NCBI RefSeq assembly: GCF_000745185.1
Contig: NZ_JQNJ01000001.1
Coordinates: 186,001-250,000 of the forward strand
Source: Muricauda sp. MAR_2010_75
GTDB lineage: Bacteria > Bacteroidota > Bacteroidia > Flavobacteriales > Flavobacteriaceae
Direction: 5' to 3'
DNA: 64,000 nucleotides
This document shows positions 1-9,707 of the stretch, in pieces. The notes below the pieces were generated by a model. The model ran no database searches. It was given only the letters and a program-made list of their open reading frames with translations, and had not been told where the DNA came from. Numbering within the stretch: the first letter of the stretch is position 1; each line of letters starts with the position of its first letter. The position numbers and the translations under genes were made by a program.

Positions 1-1413
1 GAGGATATCAACACCACCTATAAAAACTTTAAGGAACTCCAAGAAAATTGGAAGAATGCAGGACCTGTTCCACGAGCCAATTACAACGATGTATGGCGTA
101 CCTACCACCATCACATGGAAATCTTTTACGATTTTCTTCACTTAAACCGTGAGCTTCGTGACCTGGACTTTAAGCACAATCTTGAGGAAAAAGAAAAATT
201 GGTAGAGAAGGCCGAAGCACTTGCCGATGAACCCGATCTGGGCAAAGCATTCCGGGAACTCCAAACCCTGCACAAAATTTGGAAAGAAGATATAGGCCCC
301 GTGGCCAAAGAAAAACGCGAGGAAATTTGGGAGCGTTTTAGCAACGCCACCAAAGCCATGCACCAACGTAGACAGGAACATTTTCAGGAGTTGGAAAAGG
401 TCTACGAGAAAAATCTGGAGAAAAAACAGGAAATCATTGAAGACATTGCCAAGATTGCAGGTAGTGTTGCAGATAACCACAGAGGAATCCAACAACAGAT
501 CCGAGAGGTGGAAGCACTGAGAGACGCCTTTTTTAAAGCGGGAAAAGTGCCCCAAAAAGTAAACGAAGAAACTTGGGGTGCCTTTAAGGAGGTGGTTCGG
601 AAATTCAATAGGAACAAAAATGCCTTCTATAAGGATCAAAAAAAGGAACAGCATAAAAACCTAGAGAAGAAAAGGGAATTATTGGAGTTGGCAATTTCTT
701 TGAAAGATAGTGATGATTGGGCTGCGGTAACCCCCCAAATGAAACGCATACAAAGCGATTGGAAAAAGATTGGCCATGTGCCCCGTAAATATTCCGACAA
801 AATTTGGAATGAGTTCAAGAATGCCTGCAACCACTACTTTGACCGTTTACATGCCGAAAAGAACGAAGCACACAAGGAGGAATACGAAAACTTCGAGAAG
901 AAAAATGATTGCCTGAATCGTTTAAAGGCCTTCCAGTTGAGGGGCGACAAGAAAAAAGATTTGGCCTCCATTAAAGCATTTTTGGATGAATGGAAGCAAT
1001 ACGGTCGCATTCCCTACAACAAAAAACATATCAATGGTAAGTTTAATAAGATCATTGATGCTCTTTTCAAAAAAGTAGGCGTAAGCAAACAGGAATCTGA
1101 ATTGCTCAAGTACGGTAACAAAGTGCAAGAGCTGGCCAAGACAGAAGATAACCACGCCATTGGTAATGAAAGGGTCTTCATCAGAAGGAAAATCAATGAT
1201 AGCAAATCGGAGATACGCCAGTTGGAAAACAATTTGCAGTTCTTCTCGGATGACTCTGAAGACAATCCATTGGTAAAAGAAGTCATCAACAACATCAATA
1301 AGCAGAAAGAGACGCTGCAAACCTGGAAAGAAAAGCTCAAAAAACTGAACATCCTTGAAAATAAACTGAATCGTGAAGCGGAGGAAGATGAGGATGGTTC
1401 TGAGGAAGAATAG
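1..1413 (+). CDS. DUF349 repeat protein, 5' end outside window
   Basis: The reading frame is open from the first base, so the gene begins upstream; 470 residues are visible. It consists of repeated DUF349 units of about 70 residues, each recognisable by W-x-x-x-G-P/H-V/I-P followed by a W-x-x-F segment (for example WKNAGPVP, WKEDIGPV, WKKIGHVP, WKQYGRIP). Highly charged helical sequence runs between them and the tail is acidic (EEDEDGSEEE). There is no signal peptide or membrane segment in the visible part. DUF349 proteins are predicted coiled, cytoplasmic and of unknown biochemical role. The family call is firm and the function open. Confidence 0.9.
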   Translation, partial: EDINTTYKNFKELQENWKNAGPVPRANYNDVWRTYHHHMEIFYDFLHLNRELRDLDFKHNLEEKEKLVEKAEALADEPDLGKAFRELQTLHKIWKEDIGPVAKEKREEIWERFSNATKAMHQRRQEHFQELEKVYEKNLEKKQEIIEDIAKIAGSVADNHRGIQQQIREVEALRDAFFKAGKVPQKVNEETWGAFKEVVRKFNRNKNAFYKDQKKEQHKNLEKKRELLELAISLKDSDDWAAVTPQMKRIQSDWKKIGHVPRKYSDKIWNEFKNACNHYFDRLHAEKNEAHKEEYENFEKKNDCLNRLKAFQLRGDKKKDLASIKAFLDEWKQYGRIPYNKKHINGKFNKIIDALFKKVGVSKQESELLKYGNKVQELAKTEDNHAIGNERVFIRRKINDSKSEIRQLENNLQFFSDDSEDNPLVKEVINNINKQKETLQTWKEKLKKLNILENKLNREAEEDEDGSEEE

Positions 1414-1486
1414 AGCCCCTTTTTTTGATTTTTTTTCAAAATGATGTTTGTTGACGCTACTTGGCACTAAAACAAGCAACTTCAAA

Positions 1487-2116
1487 ATGGTAGATACAGG
1501 AAAACAGTATAGAATTGCCTTCGTACTTGCCATATTTACTATTGTTTACAATGTATTGGAAGGGCTTATTTCCACCTACCTTGGATTTGAAGATGAAAGT
1601 TTGGCCCTGTTCGGTTTTGGTGCAGATAGCTTTATAGAGGTTATCTCTGGATTGGGAATTGCACACATGATTGTTCGCATTCAAAGGCGGCCCAACAGTA
1701 ATAGGGACAATTTTGAACGTACCGCACTAAAAATCACCGGTTTTGCATTTTATGCTTTGGTCATGGCTCTTGTCGCAACCAGCATCTACAACATGTATAC
1801 AGGCCACAAACCTTTGACTACATTCTGGGGCGTGGTGATTTCCATAATTTCCATTTTGGTAATGTGGGCTTTGGTCATGGGGAAAAGAAGTGTGGGGAAA
1901 AAACTGGACTCCGCTCCTATTTTGGCCGATGCCAATTGCACCTTGGTCTGTGTGTACATGTCCATAATATTGCTGATCAGCAGTGGAATCTATGAACTTT
2001 GGGGTATTGGATATATTGATAGCCTTGGAACCTTGGGTCTTGCCTATTTTGCCTTTAATGAAGGAAAGGAATGTTTTGAAAAAGCGAATAGTGACAAATA
2101 TTGCGGCTGTGAGTAA
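1487..2116 (+). CDS. CDF-like cation transporter domain membrane protein
   Basis: Membrane protein of 209 residues with about five or six hydrophobic segments. It resembles the transmembrane half of cation diffusion facilitators: GADSFIEVISG corresponds to the acidic site in TM2, and ADANCTLVCVYMS to the TM5 metal site. Two cysteines replace the usual His/Asp pattern in TM5, and the protein ends in YCGCE, so a soft-metal preference is possible (inference). A frame-compatible TTG lies at 1448, but the ATG at 1487 gives the natural N-terminus just before TM1. There is no cytoplasmic CDF C-terminal domain, so it is shorter than a full exporter. Substrate unknown. Confidence 0.7.
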   Translation: MVDTGKQYRIAFVLAIFTIVYNVLEGLISTYLGFEDESLALFGFGADSFIEVISGLGIAHMIVRIQRRPNSNRDNFERTALKITGFAFYALVMALVATSIYNMYTGHKPLTTFWGVVISIISILVMWALVMGKRSVGKKLDSAPILADANCTLVCVYMSIILLISSGIYELWGIGYIDSLGTLGLAYFAFNEGKECFEKANSDKYCGCE

Positions 2117-2164
2117 GCAAAAGAAAACTTTCGCTACCAATACGTATAGACCAATGTCACAGAA

Positions 2165-2995
2165 ATGAATCCCCTTGACCAAAAAATAGAAGCACATTAC
2201 CACAAAGAAGGCCTGTTTGAAGAAGTTTTGGCCCGTCTGGAAAATCAAAATATCGATTTAAACAGCGTACAACGAAGTGATATTGCCGGTGTGGATGAAT
2301 TTCATGTGCGGGGTGCTGCAGTTTCCAAAGAATTGGCAGCATCCATCGACCTGAATGACAAAAAGGTTCTTGACATGGGAAGTGGGCTTGGAGGCCCTTG
2401 TAGAATGCTTGCCGATGAGTTCAACTGCACGGCCACCGGAATTGACTTAAGCCCGGAGTTTGTACGGACGGCCAATGCACTTTCCAAATTGGTGGGATTG
2501 GAAGACAGAACGTTTTTCATTCAAGGAAGTGCCACCCGACTTCCTTTTGAAGCTAATTCATTTGATGTGGTCTGGACGCAGCATGTGCAAATGAATATTC
2601 CTGACAAGGAAAATTTTTACAGCGAAGCTCACAGAGTGCTTAAACCCGGAGGGTATTTTTTGTATTACGATATCTTCAGAAAGGAAGATGGGAATATTCA
2701 ATATCCTATGCCCTGGGCGTCACAAGAAAACTTAAGTTTTCTCATTAAAAACAATGAAATGGCCCATATTGTTGAAGATTTGGGATTAAAATCCATTTCT
2801 AAAACTGATCAGACCCAAGCCGGGATAGCGTTTTTTACATCACTTTTAGCTAAAGTAAAACAGCAGGGGCCACCCAAATTGGGATTAAATGTCCTCATGG
2901 GGGATTCCACGGTTTCCAAACTCACCAACTTATTGGCCCATTTACAAAAAGGGCTATTGATGCTGGAAAGCGGAGTTTACCAGAAATCTACTTAG
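2165..2995 (+). CDS. class I SAM-dependent methyltransferase
   Basis: A 276-residue soluble protein with a Rossmann methyltransferase core. Motif I is [16 protein letters not shown] (about residues 59-74), followed by an acidic residue in GIDLS and motif [14 protein letters not shown] (about 133-144). Overall it resembles the sarcosine/dimethylglycine or sterol methyltransferase-like group that methylates small molecules, but the substrate cannot be read from sequence. It starts 49 bases after the CDF-like gene on the same strand. Its last 8 bases overlap the 3' end of the opposing rny gene. Confidence 0.85.
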   Translation: MNPLDQKIEAHYHKEGLFEEVLARLENQNIDLNSVQRSDIAGVDEFHVRGAAVSKELAASIDLNDKKVLDMGSGLGGPCRMLADEFNCTATGIDLSPEFVRTANALSKLVGLEDRTFFIQGSATRLPFEANSFDVVWTQHVQMNIPDKENFYSEAHRVLKPGGYFLYYDIFRKEDGNIQYPMPWASQENLSFLIKNNEMAHIVEDLGLKSISKTDQTQAGIAFFTSLLAKVKQQGPPKLGLNVLMGDSTVSKLTNLLAHLQKGLLMLESGVYQKST

Positions 2996-4559
2996 CCACA
3001 TTCACGGAGCGGGTTTCCCTGATAACGGTCACTTTTACCTGTCCGGGATAGGTCATGTCCGTTTGTATTTTTTGTGAAATCTCAAAAGAAAGTTCAGCGG
3101 CTTTGTCGTCGCTCACTTTTTCGCTTTCCACAATCACACGAAGCTCCCTACCAGCTTGAATGGCATAGGCCTTTTGCACCCCATTGAAGCCAAATGCAAT
3201 ATCCTCCAAATCCTTCAATCGCTGAATGTAGGAGTCCAATACCTGTCTTCTTGCCCCAGGTCGGGCACCACTGATGGCATCACAAACTTGGACAATGGGC
3301 GAAATCAAAGTAGTCATTTCAATTTCGTCGTGGTGGGCGCCAATGGCATTGCAAACTTCTTTGTTCTCCCCATATTTTTGTGCCCATTGCATCCCTAAAA
3401 TGGCATGGGGGGTCTCCACCTCCACTTCAGCCATGGGAACCTTTCCAATGTCATGGAGAAGTCCAGCCCGTTTGGCCAGTTTCGGGTTAAGTCCCAACTC
3501 AGCGGCCATTACGCCACAAAGCTTGGCAACCTCTCTTGAGTGCTGCAGCAGGTTTTGTCCGTAAGAAGAGCGATATTTCATTCGTCCTACGGCTTTGATC
3601 AGTTCAGGATGCAAGCCATGGATTCCCAAATCGATGACGGTACGCTTCCCTATTTCGGCAATTTCTTCATTGATTTGCTTTTCGGTCTTTTTAACCACTT
3701 CCTCTATTCGGGCTGGGTGGATTCGACCATCAGTGACCAATCGGTGCAACGACAATCGAGCAACCTCTCTTCGAACCGAATCAAAACACGAAAGAATAAT
3801 GGCTTCGGGTGTATCGTCCACAATGATTTCAACCCCCGTGGCAGATTCAAGGGCTCGAATATTTCGACCTTCACGACCAATGATACGGCCTTTTACGTCA
3901 TCAGATTCCAAATTGAAGACGGACACACAGTTTTCAACAGCTTCTTCTGTTCCAATACGCTGAATGGTATTGATTACAATTTTTCGAGCCTCCTGTTGAG
4001 CGGTAAGCTTGGCCTCTTCCAAAGTGCTCTGCATATAGGCCATGGCATCAGATTTTGCCGTTTCCTTTAAAGATTCCAGCAACTGGCTCTTGGCATCTTC
4101 AGCAGAAAGTCCAGAAATGACTTCCAACTGCTGGACTTGGCTCTTGTGCAGTTTTTCTACTTCGGATTGTTTCTTGTCAAGAATTTCGCTTTTATGGTCG
4201 ATCTCCCTAATCTGCTGCTCTAGCTGTTCATTCAATTTTTTGTTCTTGGCCAGTTCACTACTTACTTGGGATTCTTTGTCCCTGGTCCGTTTTTCGGCCT
4301 CACCAATTTTTTTATCCTTGTTGTTGATGACCTTTTCATGTTCCGCTTTCAATTCCAAGAATTTTTCCTTGGCTTGGAATATCTTGTCTTTCTTAATGCT
4401 CTCCCCTTCTTTCTTTGCTTCATTTATGATGCTCGCTGCTTCCTTCTTGGCGTTTGCAATGGTCTTGGTCGCTTTTCCCTTCTCCATCATCTTGGCAATT
4501 GCAAATCCTATCGCCAATCCAACAACAGCTGCTACGACAACTACTATGATATTATCCAT
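2988..4559 (-). CDS. rny: ribonuclease Y
   Basis: Membrane-anchored endoribonuclease that starts mRNA decay in many bacteria. The 523 residues match family length. Order of parts: an N-terminal membrane helix ([19 protein letters not shown]), a long charged coiled coil (about 25-200), a KH RNA-binding domain with [11 protein letters not shown] (about 225), and an HD phosphohydrolase domain with LLHDIGK (about 365). It lies downstream of the 6S-like RNA, zapA and the coiled-coil gene on the same strand, so readthrough from those is possible. Its 3' end overlaps the methyltransferase tail by 8 bases in convergent orientation. Confidence 0.97.
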   Translation of the reverse strand: MDNIIVVVVAAVVGLAIGFAIAKMMEKGKATKTIANAKKEAASIINEAKKEGESIKKDKIFQAKEKFLELKAEHEKVINNKDKKIGEAEKRTRDKESQVSSELAKNKKLNEQLEQQIREIDHKSEILDKKQSEVEKLHKSQVQQLEVISGLSAEDAKSQLLESLKETAKSDAMAYMQSTLEEAKLTAQQEARKIVINTIQRIGTEEAVENCVSVFNLESDDVKGRIIGREGRNIRALESATGVEIIVDDTPEAIILSCFDSVRREVARLSLHRLVTDGRIHPARIEEVVKKTEKQINEEIAEIGKRTVIDLGIHGLHPELIKAVGRMKYRSSYGQNLLQHSREVAKLCGVMAAELGLNPKLAKRAGLLHDIGKVPMAEVEVETPHAILGMQWAQKYGENKEVCNAIGAHHDEIEMTTLISPIVQVCDAISGARPGARRQVLDSYIQRLKDLEDIAFGFNGVQKAYAIQAGRELRVIVESEKVSDDKAAELSFEISQKIQTDMTYPGQVKVTVIRETRSVNVAK

Positions 4560-4579
4560 GTTGAATTATGTTTGGTTAT

Positions 4580-4749
4580 AAAAAAAGCCCACATTGGTGG
4601 AAGTTTTGTACAAACTCCTAATTACAGGTTTAGGGCTAACAAGCTGCTCAAGGATCCCTATACAGGTAGGGCCTGCTTTTACAACCTAAACTCACCCTTT
4701 CTAATTGTTATAGTGTTGAGTTTGTCAAAAAATAATTACCAATGTGGGC
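4580..4749 (-). ncRNA. ssrS: 6S RNA candidate (6S-Flavo type)
   Basis: The zapA-rny gap forms a long imperfect rod. The outer stem pairs 4587-4597 with 4739-4749 (11 perfect base pairs). A second stem pairs 4610-4617 with 4718-4725 (8 perfect pairs). A small hairpin, CCCTA/TAGGG, sits near the middle. On the minus strand the closing stem is followed by a run of T (4580-4586), as in an intrinsic terminator. An elongated closing duplex with an internal bubble, about 165 nt, downstream of zapA is the known setting of 6S RNA, which binds housekeeping RNA polymerase. The structure is seen directly; the family assignment is inference, unconfirmed by a covariance search. Confidence 0.72.
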
Positions 4750-4775
4750 AGTAACAATATTTTATTTAAAAGAAC

Positions 4776-5069
4776 TTATTCACCGAGTTTGGAATGTACC
4801 AAGTCATCCAACGCCTTAAGGCGTTCAAACGCTGCTTCGGTACTTTCCGTACGGTCTATTCCACTTTGCTCTATTTTTGAGGCGAACTGAAGGGCACACA
4901 TGGCCAAAACGTCCTGTTTATCCCTTACCGCATAGTTTTGCTCAAATTTTTTGGCCAAATTCTCAATGTTCTTGGCCGCTTTGCGCAATCCTTCCTCTTG
5001 CTTTGGGTCTATCGTTAACGGATACACCCTATCGGCTATGGAAAGCTTTATTTTCAGCTTCTCATCCAT
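4776..5069 (-). CDS. zapA: cell division protein ZapA
   Basis: A 97-residue protein with the ZapA layout: an N-terminal beta region (KIKLSIADRVYPLTIDPKQEEGLRKAAK in outline) followed by an amphipathic helix that dimerises (about 30-97). ZapA bundles FtsZ protofilaments at the division site. It lies 14 bases downstream of a small coiled-coil gene, and a 6S-like RNA follows directly. The family call rests on length, the RVYPL segment and this gene context. Confidence 0.9.
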   Translation of the reverse strand: MDEKLKIKLSIADRVYPLTIDPKQEEGLRKAAKNIENLAKKFEQNYAVRDKQDVLAMCALQFASKIEQSGIDRTESTEAAFERLKALDDLVHSKLGE

Positions 5070-5083
5070 AATTTCAGTTCAAA

Positions 5084-5374
5084 CTAATCCGCAAGTTTGG
5101 CTATGCATATATCCAATTCGCGAATCAATGTATTTATTTTGAGCTTAGCTTCTGTTTTGCTAGTATTACCACCCAACATTGAGCTTGCCATTTTTAAGGA
5201 ATTGTACTTTTCTTCCCATTCCAAAACGGCGTTCTGTTGTATTCTGTTCTCCTCTCTGGCGAGGTTCAATTCTTCTTTCAACTTGGCATTGGCCTGATGC
5301 ATCAGTTCCATTTTGTGCAACAGTTTGCTAACCTTGTTCTCCAAAGAATCAACAATCTCAACTAGTTCGCCCAT
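5084..5374 (-). CDS. small coiled-coil protein paired with ZapA
   Basis: A 96-residue protein from the ATG at 5374. The frame stays open further upstream to 5431, but MGELVEIVDSLENKVSKLL is the natural heptad start. Almost all of it is predicted coiled coil (about 4-65), with a short C-terminal helix (TLIRELDICIAKL). There is no signal peptide. It is cotranscribed with zapA at 14-base spacing. The size, coiled coil and partner suggest a ZapB-like division factor, but no ZapB motif is visible. Database entries of this kind are usually left hypothetical. A division role is inference from context. Confidence 0.8.
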   Translation of the reverse strand: MGELVEIVDSLENKVSKLLHKMELMHQANAKLKEELNLAREENRIQQNAVLEWEEKYNSLKMASSMLGGNTSKTEAKLKINTLIRELDICIAKLAD

Positions 5375-5542
5375 AATTGCAAACATCAATGCGTATGACA
5401 CAAAGTTAACTATCCTTGGATAACCTCGCAATAGTTTTTGTAGATATTCTTAAAGTGTTGGTTTAAGTTTCGTAAGGTATCTTAAATCTCTTTTTACAAA
5501 AGAAAACATTGGTTACTTTCGTAAGCAATAACAAAAAGCAAT

Positions 5543-7234
5543 ATGCGCCTCAATCTTTTTGGAGTCCTTTTTTTAGTGATCTTGTCACTTGCCGCGCAAG
5601 AAAAATACCCCCAAGGTGTTTTTCAGCCTCCAATGGATATTCCGCTGATCCTTGCCGGCACCTTTGGTGAGCTCCGATCCAACCATTTCCATTCGGGAAT
5701 GGATATCAAGACCCAACAACGGGAAGGTTTGCCTGTTTTTGCCATTGGTGATGGCACCGTCACCCGGATAAAAATCTCACATTGGGGCTATGGCAAGGCA
5801 CTTTATGTGGCACATCCCAATGGCTACACCTCTGTCTATGCCCACCTTAGAAAATTTGGTCCAGAAATAGAGGAATACATCAAAAAAATACAGTACAACA
5901 AACAGTCTTATGAAGTTGAGGCCTTTCCCGATTATGGCGAGCTAAAAGTCACAAAGGGCAGTGTCATTGCCTATTCCGGAAATACGGGTGGCTCCGCAGG
6001 CCCCCATCTCCATTTTGAAATCCGTAGCAGCGTAACCGAAAAACCTACCAACCCCCTGCTTTATGGCTATGACGTTAGAGATGCTACTGATCCTACCCTA
6101 CTTGGGCTCTATGGATATCCTTTGTCCGATGATGCCTTGATAAACCAGAGTGCCAAAAAAATACAGCTCAATTTTACCCGTCAAGCGGATGGTTCCTTTA
6201 TGGCCGATAAGGTAACCGCCATTGGCACCATTGGGTTTGGCATCAACAGTTTTGATCGGCTCGATATGGCCGCCAACCAAAATGGAGTGTACGCCGTAAA
6301 GCAAACCGTGAATGGCAGGGTACACTCCGAATATGATTTTGAAACCTTTTCCTTTGGCGAAACCCGCTATATCAACACTTTGATTGATTATGAGCATTTT
6401 GGTAAATTCAGACAGCGTATCCAGAAATGTTTCAAGGAGCCCTATAACCACCTCGGTATATACAAAACGCTCTATAATGATGGAAAAATTGACATTGAGG
6501 AAGGTTTGTCCTATACTGTTGAAATCCTTATCTCCGATATTCAGGGAAATGAAACCAAATTGGTCATTCCAGTTGAAGGCAAAAGGGAAATCCCAAAAAT
6601 TGTAAAAGATGAAGAAGTCACCGAAAACTTCATCCTTGCCAACAAACCCAACAACTTTGACTTGGGGGTTGCCAAAGTGTATTTCCCCGCCAATACCTTT
6701 TACAAGGATTTCTACATCAACCTAAAAAAGGGTAAGGACACCGTTACCATCCACGATAACAGCGTTGCGGCACATCGAAACTTCACCATAAGCTTTGATC
6801 CGTCACAGTACCCACTATCAGAAAGAAAACAACTGTTCATAGCCCGATTGGATGAAGATTTAAGACCTTCCTATGCCACAACCTACAAACGGGACGGTTC
6901 TTTCACCACTCGAACACGGGACTTGGGGACCTATACACTGGTTCGGGACAGTGTGGCCCCTACCATCACTCCCAAAAATTTCAAAGAAAAACAGTGGCTG
7001 AGCAACTACAGCTATTTGAGCTTGACCATAACTGATGATTTAAGTGGCATTGATACCTACAGGGCTACCTTGAATGGGAAATGGATCCTTATGGAATTTG
7101 AGCCCAAGACCAATACCATCACCTATAGTTTTGACGACAAAATAGTAGATGAAACACAATGCGAACTCAAAGTCATCGTTACGGATAATGTAGGCAACAG
7201 CAGTACGTTCACCAGTACTTTTTTCAGAAAATAA
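5543..7234 (+). CDS. exported M23 family metallopeptidase
   Basis: A 563-residue protein with an N-terminal signal sequence (LNLFGVLFLVILSLAAQ). The LytM/M23 domain follows immediately: zinc ligands H50 and D54 (HSGMD), H155 and H157 (GPHLHFE), and core segments PVFAIGDGTV and YTSVYAHL. M23 enzymes cut peptidoglycan cross-links or act as scaffolds. The remaining roughly 380 residues are beta-rich, ending in an Ig-like segment (DDLSGIDTYRATLNGKW). It leads an operon with a TonB-dependent receptor 4 bases downstream, so a role at the outer membrane/peptidoglycan interface is likely. A near-consensus -7 box (TACTTTCG) lies at 5514-5521. Confidence 0.92.
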   Translation: MRLNLFGVLFLVILSLAAQEKYPQGVFQPPMDIPLILAGTFGELRSNHFHSGMDIKTQQREGLPVFAIGDGTVTRIKISHWGYGKALYVAHPNGYTSVYAHLRKFGPEIEEYIKKIQYNKQSYEVEAFPDYGELKVTKGSVIAYSGNTGGSAGPHLHFEIRSSVTEKPTNPLLYGYDVRDATDPTLLGLYGYPLSDDALINQSAKKIQLNFTRQADGSFMADKVTAIGTIGFGINSFDRLDMAANQNGVYAVKQTVNGRVHSEYDFETFSFGETRYINTLIDYEHFGKFRQRIQKCFKEPYNHLGIYKTLYNDGKIDIEEGLSYTVEILISDIQGNETKLVIPVEGKREIPKIVKDEEVTENFILANKPNNFDLGVAKVYFPANTFYKDFYINLKKGKDTVTIHDNSVAAHRNFTISFDPSQYPLSERKQLFIARLDEDLRPSYATTYKRDGSFTTRTRDLGTYTLVRDSVAPTITPKNFKEKQWLSNYSYLSLTITDDLSGIDTYRATLNGKWILMEFEPKTNTITYSFDDKIVDETQCELKVIVTDNVGNSSTFTSTFFRK

Positions 7235-7238
7235 CCTA

Positions 7239-9707
7239 TTGATCCCATCAAAGCCCATAACCTTATTCTTACCAATGCTTTGGGCCATTGTTCTCCAAGG
7301 ACAGACCGCCACTGTGCTGGGGACAGTATTGAACGAAAACAACGAACCTATTCCCAACGTCAACGTTGGTTCTGGGAATTGGGGCACGGTTTCCGACGAA
7401 AACGGAAATTATGTTCTTGAACTGGTGGCTGAAACTCCCAACACCATTACGTTTTCCCATATAGGGCATGGAAATGTGGTTTTGCAAAACCTCATCCTTA
7501 CCACCAATGAGACTTTTGAGTTTAATCCAGTGATGAAGTTGGATGCCATACAGATTGCAGGAGTTGATGTTTCTGCCACAGGAAACAAAAATGTTGAGGG
7601 CATTACCACAATTTCTCCTGAGGTAGCGCGAAAGATACCAGGGACCAATGCGGGAGTGGAAAATATCCTAAAGTTGTTGCCAGGGGTGTCGTTCAACAAT
7701 GAATTGAGCACCCAGTACAATGTACGCGGTGGCAATTTTGATGAAAACTTGGTCTATGTGAACGGGATTGAGGTGTATCGCTCCTTTTTGATACGTTCTG
7801 CACAGCAGGAAGGGCTGAGCTTTGTGAACAGCGATTTAATTTCCAATTTGCAATTTTCTCCGGGAGGGTTCCAAGCCAAGTACGGGGACAAATTATCCTC
7901 TGTGCTGGACATTACCTATAAAACCCCAACTTCTTTCGAGATACGGGCGGATGGCAGTTTGCTTGGCGCCAGTGGAAGCTTGGAAACCATCTCCAAGAAC
8001 AAAAAGTTCACCAGTATTTCTGGAATCCGTTATCGAAATAATGGACTTTTCTTGAACAGTCTGCAAACACAGGGAAATTTCAATCCAAGATTTTTGGATA
8101 TCCAGAGTCATCTTACCTACCGATTTTCGAAAAAGTTCCATCTTAATTTTTTGAGGACGTTTTCTATTAACGACTATACCAACGAACCTCTTACCAGACA
8201 GACCAATTTTGGAACTTTGAACGATCCACGTGCACTATTGGTCTTTTATCAGGGTAGGGAACGCAATAAATACACCAACACGCTGGGTGCTTTAAAGGCC
8301 GATTTGTTCCCCAACGACCAAACAAAACTTGAATTCATCACCTCATCCTATCATACCCAAGAAGAAGAATTCTCTGATGTAATCGCATCTTATGAACTGG
8401 GCGATGTGGATACCAATCTTGGCAGTGAAACCTTGGGGGAAGTAGTCAACCCACGAGGTATTGGTTCCCAATTCAATAGGGCTAGAAACCAATTGGACGC
8501 TTTGATTTTTACTGTTTCGCATCGAGGCAAGATTTCCAAAAATGGGAAAATCCTGGAGTGGGGCATAAAGTTTGCCCATGAAGACATCAAGGATCACATC
8601 AGGGAATCCGAATTTATTGATTCTGCAGGATACATCATTCGTCCGCCCAATTCTGAATTAGTGAACAACCAACCGGAAGAACCCTTTACCGGTGACATTA
8701 TTCCCTACCAAAGCGTCCAGGCCATTAATAATACCCAAACAAACCGACTCTCAGGTTTTGTGCAATATGCAAGCCATACCCAATGGAATGAGCATGATAT
8801 TTATTTTAATTTGGGAGTTAGGACCCAACATTGGGTGTTAAAAGGAGATGGTTTCAGTAAAAATGCTCAAACTGTTTTCAGTCCAAGGGGTCAGTTCTCC
8901 ATCAAACCCAACTGGAAAAAGGACATGCTGTTCCGCATGGCCATTGGAAGTTACCAACAGCCACCCTTTTATCGAGAGCTTAGGGATAGTGAGGGAAATA
9001 TCAATCCCAATGTGAAGGCGCAGAAATCCATTCATTATGTTTTGGGAAGCGAGTACAGTTTTATCCTCTGGAATAGGCCTTTTACCCTGATCAGTGAAGC
9101 CTATTTTAAAGATATGACCCATGTTAACCCTTACACTGTGGAAGACGTTCGTATTCGGTATGCAGCCCAAAACAACGCTACCGCCTATTCGCTTGGCTTC
9201 GATTTTCGGCTTACCGGGGCCTTTGTCCCGGGTACGCAATCATGGGTGAGCCTGGGCTATCTGAAAACCGAAGAAAATTGGAATGATCGCGGTTATATCT
9301 CAAGACCAACAGATCAACGCCTTAAACTTGCCGTCTTATTTCAAGATTACGTACCTAATATTCCCAACGTTAAGCTATACTTGAACCTTGTTTACAACAC
9401 CGGAGTTCCCGGTGGAAGTCCCAATTATGCCGATCCTTATAATTTTCAGAATAGATTAAGAGATTATAGAAGGGCCGATATGGGAATTTCCTATATTTTT
9501 GCTGACGAAAAAAACAAACACCCCCAAGGGCATTGGCTCCATAAGTTCAAGGAGTTTAGTGTTGGCTTTGAAATTTTCAACATGTTCAACAACCAAAACT
9601 CCATTACCAATACATGGGTCAGGGACGTGGACACTCAAAGACAATTTGCCGTGCCCAATTATTTGACGGGTCGTATTCTCAATATAAAATTTGGGGTGCG
9701 TTTTTAA
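7239..9707 (+). CDS. TonB-dependent receptor with carboxypeptidase-like domain
   Basis: Outer-membrane transporter of 822 residues. The TTG start at 7239 gives a signal peptide (ITLFLPMLWAIVLQGQ); the ATG at 7275 would cut into it. An N-terminal CarboxypepD_reg-like domain (TATVLGTVLNENNEPIPNV, about 22-110) precedes a plug domain with NVRGGNFDENLVYVNGIEV (about 160-180) and a long beta-barrel ending in ILNIKFGVRF. The substrate is unknown: there is no SusD partner, so it is not a typical glycan-uptake SusC. It is translationally close to the M23 gene (4 bases) and abuts the next gene. Confidence 0.92.
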   Translation: MIPSKPITLFLPMLWAIVLQGQTATVLGTVLNENNEPIPNVNVGSGNWGTVSDENGNYVLELVAETPNTITFSHIGHGNVVLQNLILTTNETFEFNPVMKLDAIQIAGVDVSATGNKNVEGITTISPEVARKIPGTNAGVENILKLLPGVSFNNELSTQYNVRGGNFDENLVYVNGIEVYRSFLIRSAQQEGLSFVNSDLISNLQFSPGGFQAKYGDKLSSVLDITYKTPTSFEIRADGSLLGASGSLETISKNKKFTSISGIRYRNNGLFLNSLQTQGNFNPRFLDIQSHLTYRFSKKFHLNFLRTFSINDYTNEPLTRQTNFGTLNDPRALLVFYQGRERNKYTNTLGALKADLFPNDQTKLEFITSSYHTQEEEFSDVIASYELGDVDTNLGSETLGEVVNPRGIGSQFNRARNQLDALIFTVSHRGKISKNGKILEWGIKFAHEDIKDHIRESEFIDSAGYIIRPPNSELVNNQPEEPFTGDIIPYQSVQAINNTQTNRLSGFVQYASHTQWNEHDIYFNLGVRTQHWVLKGDGFSKNAQTVFSPRGQFSIKPNWKKDMLFRMAIGSYQQPPFYRELRDSEGNINPNVKAQKSIHYVLGSEYSFILWNRPFTLISEAYFKDMTHVNPYTVEDVRIRYAAQNNATAYSLGFDFRLTGAFVPGTQSWVSLGYLKTEENWNDRGYISRPTDQRLKLAVLFQDYVPNIPNVKLYLNLVYNTGVPGGSPNYADPYNFQNRLRDYRRADMGISYIFADEKNKHPQGHWLHKFKEFSVGFEIFNMFNNQNSITNTWVRDVDTQRQFAVPNYLTGRILNIKFGVRF

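Noticed and set aside
142..654. Long minus-strand frame inside the DUF349 gene
   Set aside because: It lies wholly opposite a coding region with clear DUF349 repeats, is hydrophobic by complementarity and has no recognisable domain.
922..1533. Minus-strand frame of 203 residues across the DUF349 end
   Set aside because: Antisense shadow of the real gene; Phe/Leu-rich composition is the complement of its Lys/Glu codons.
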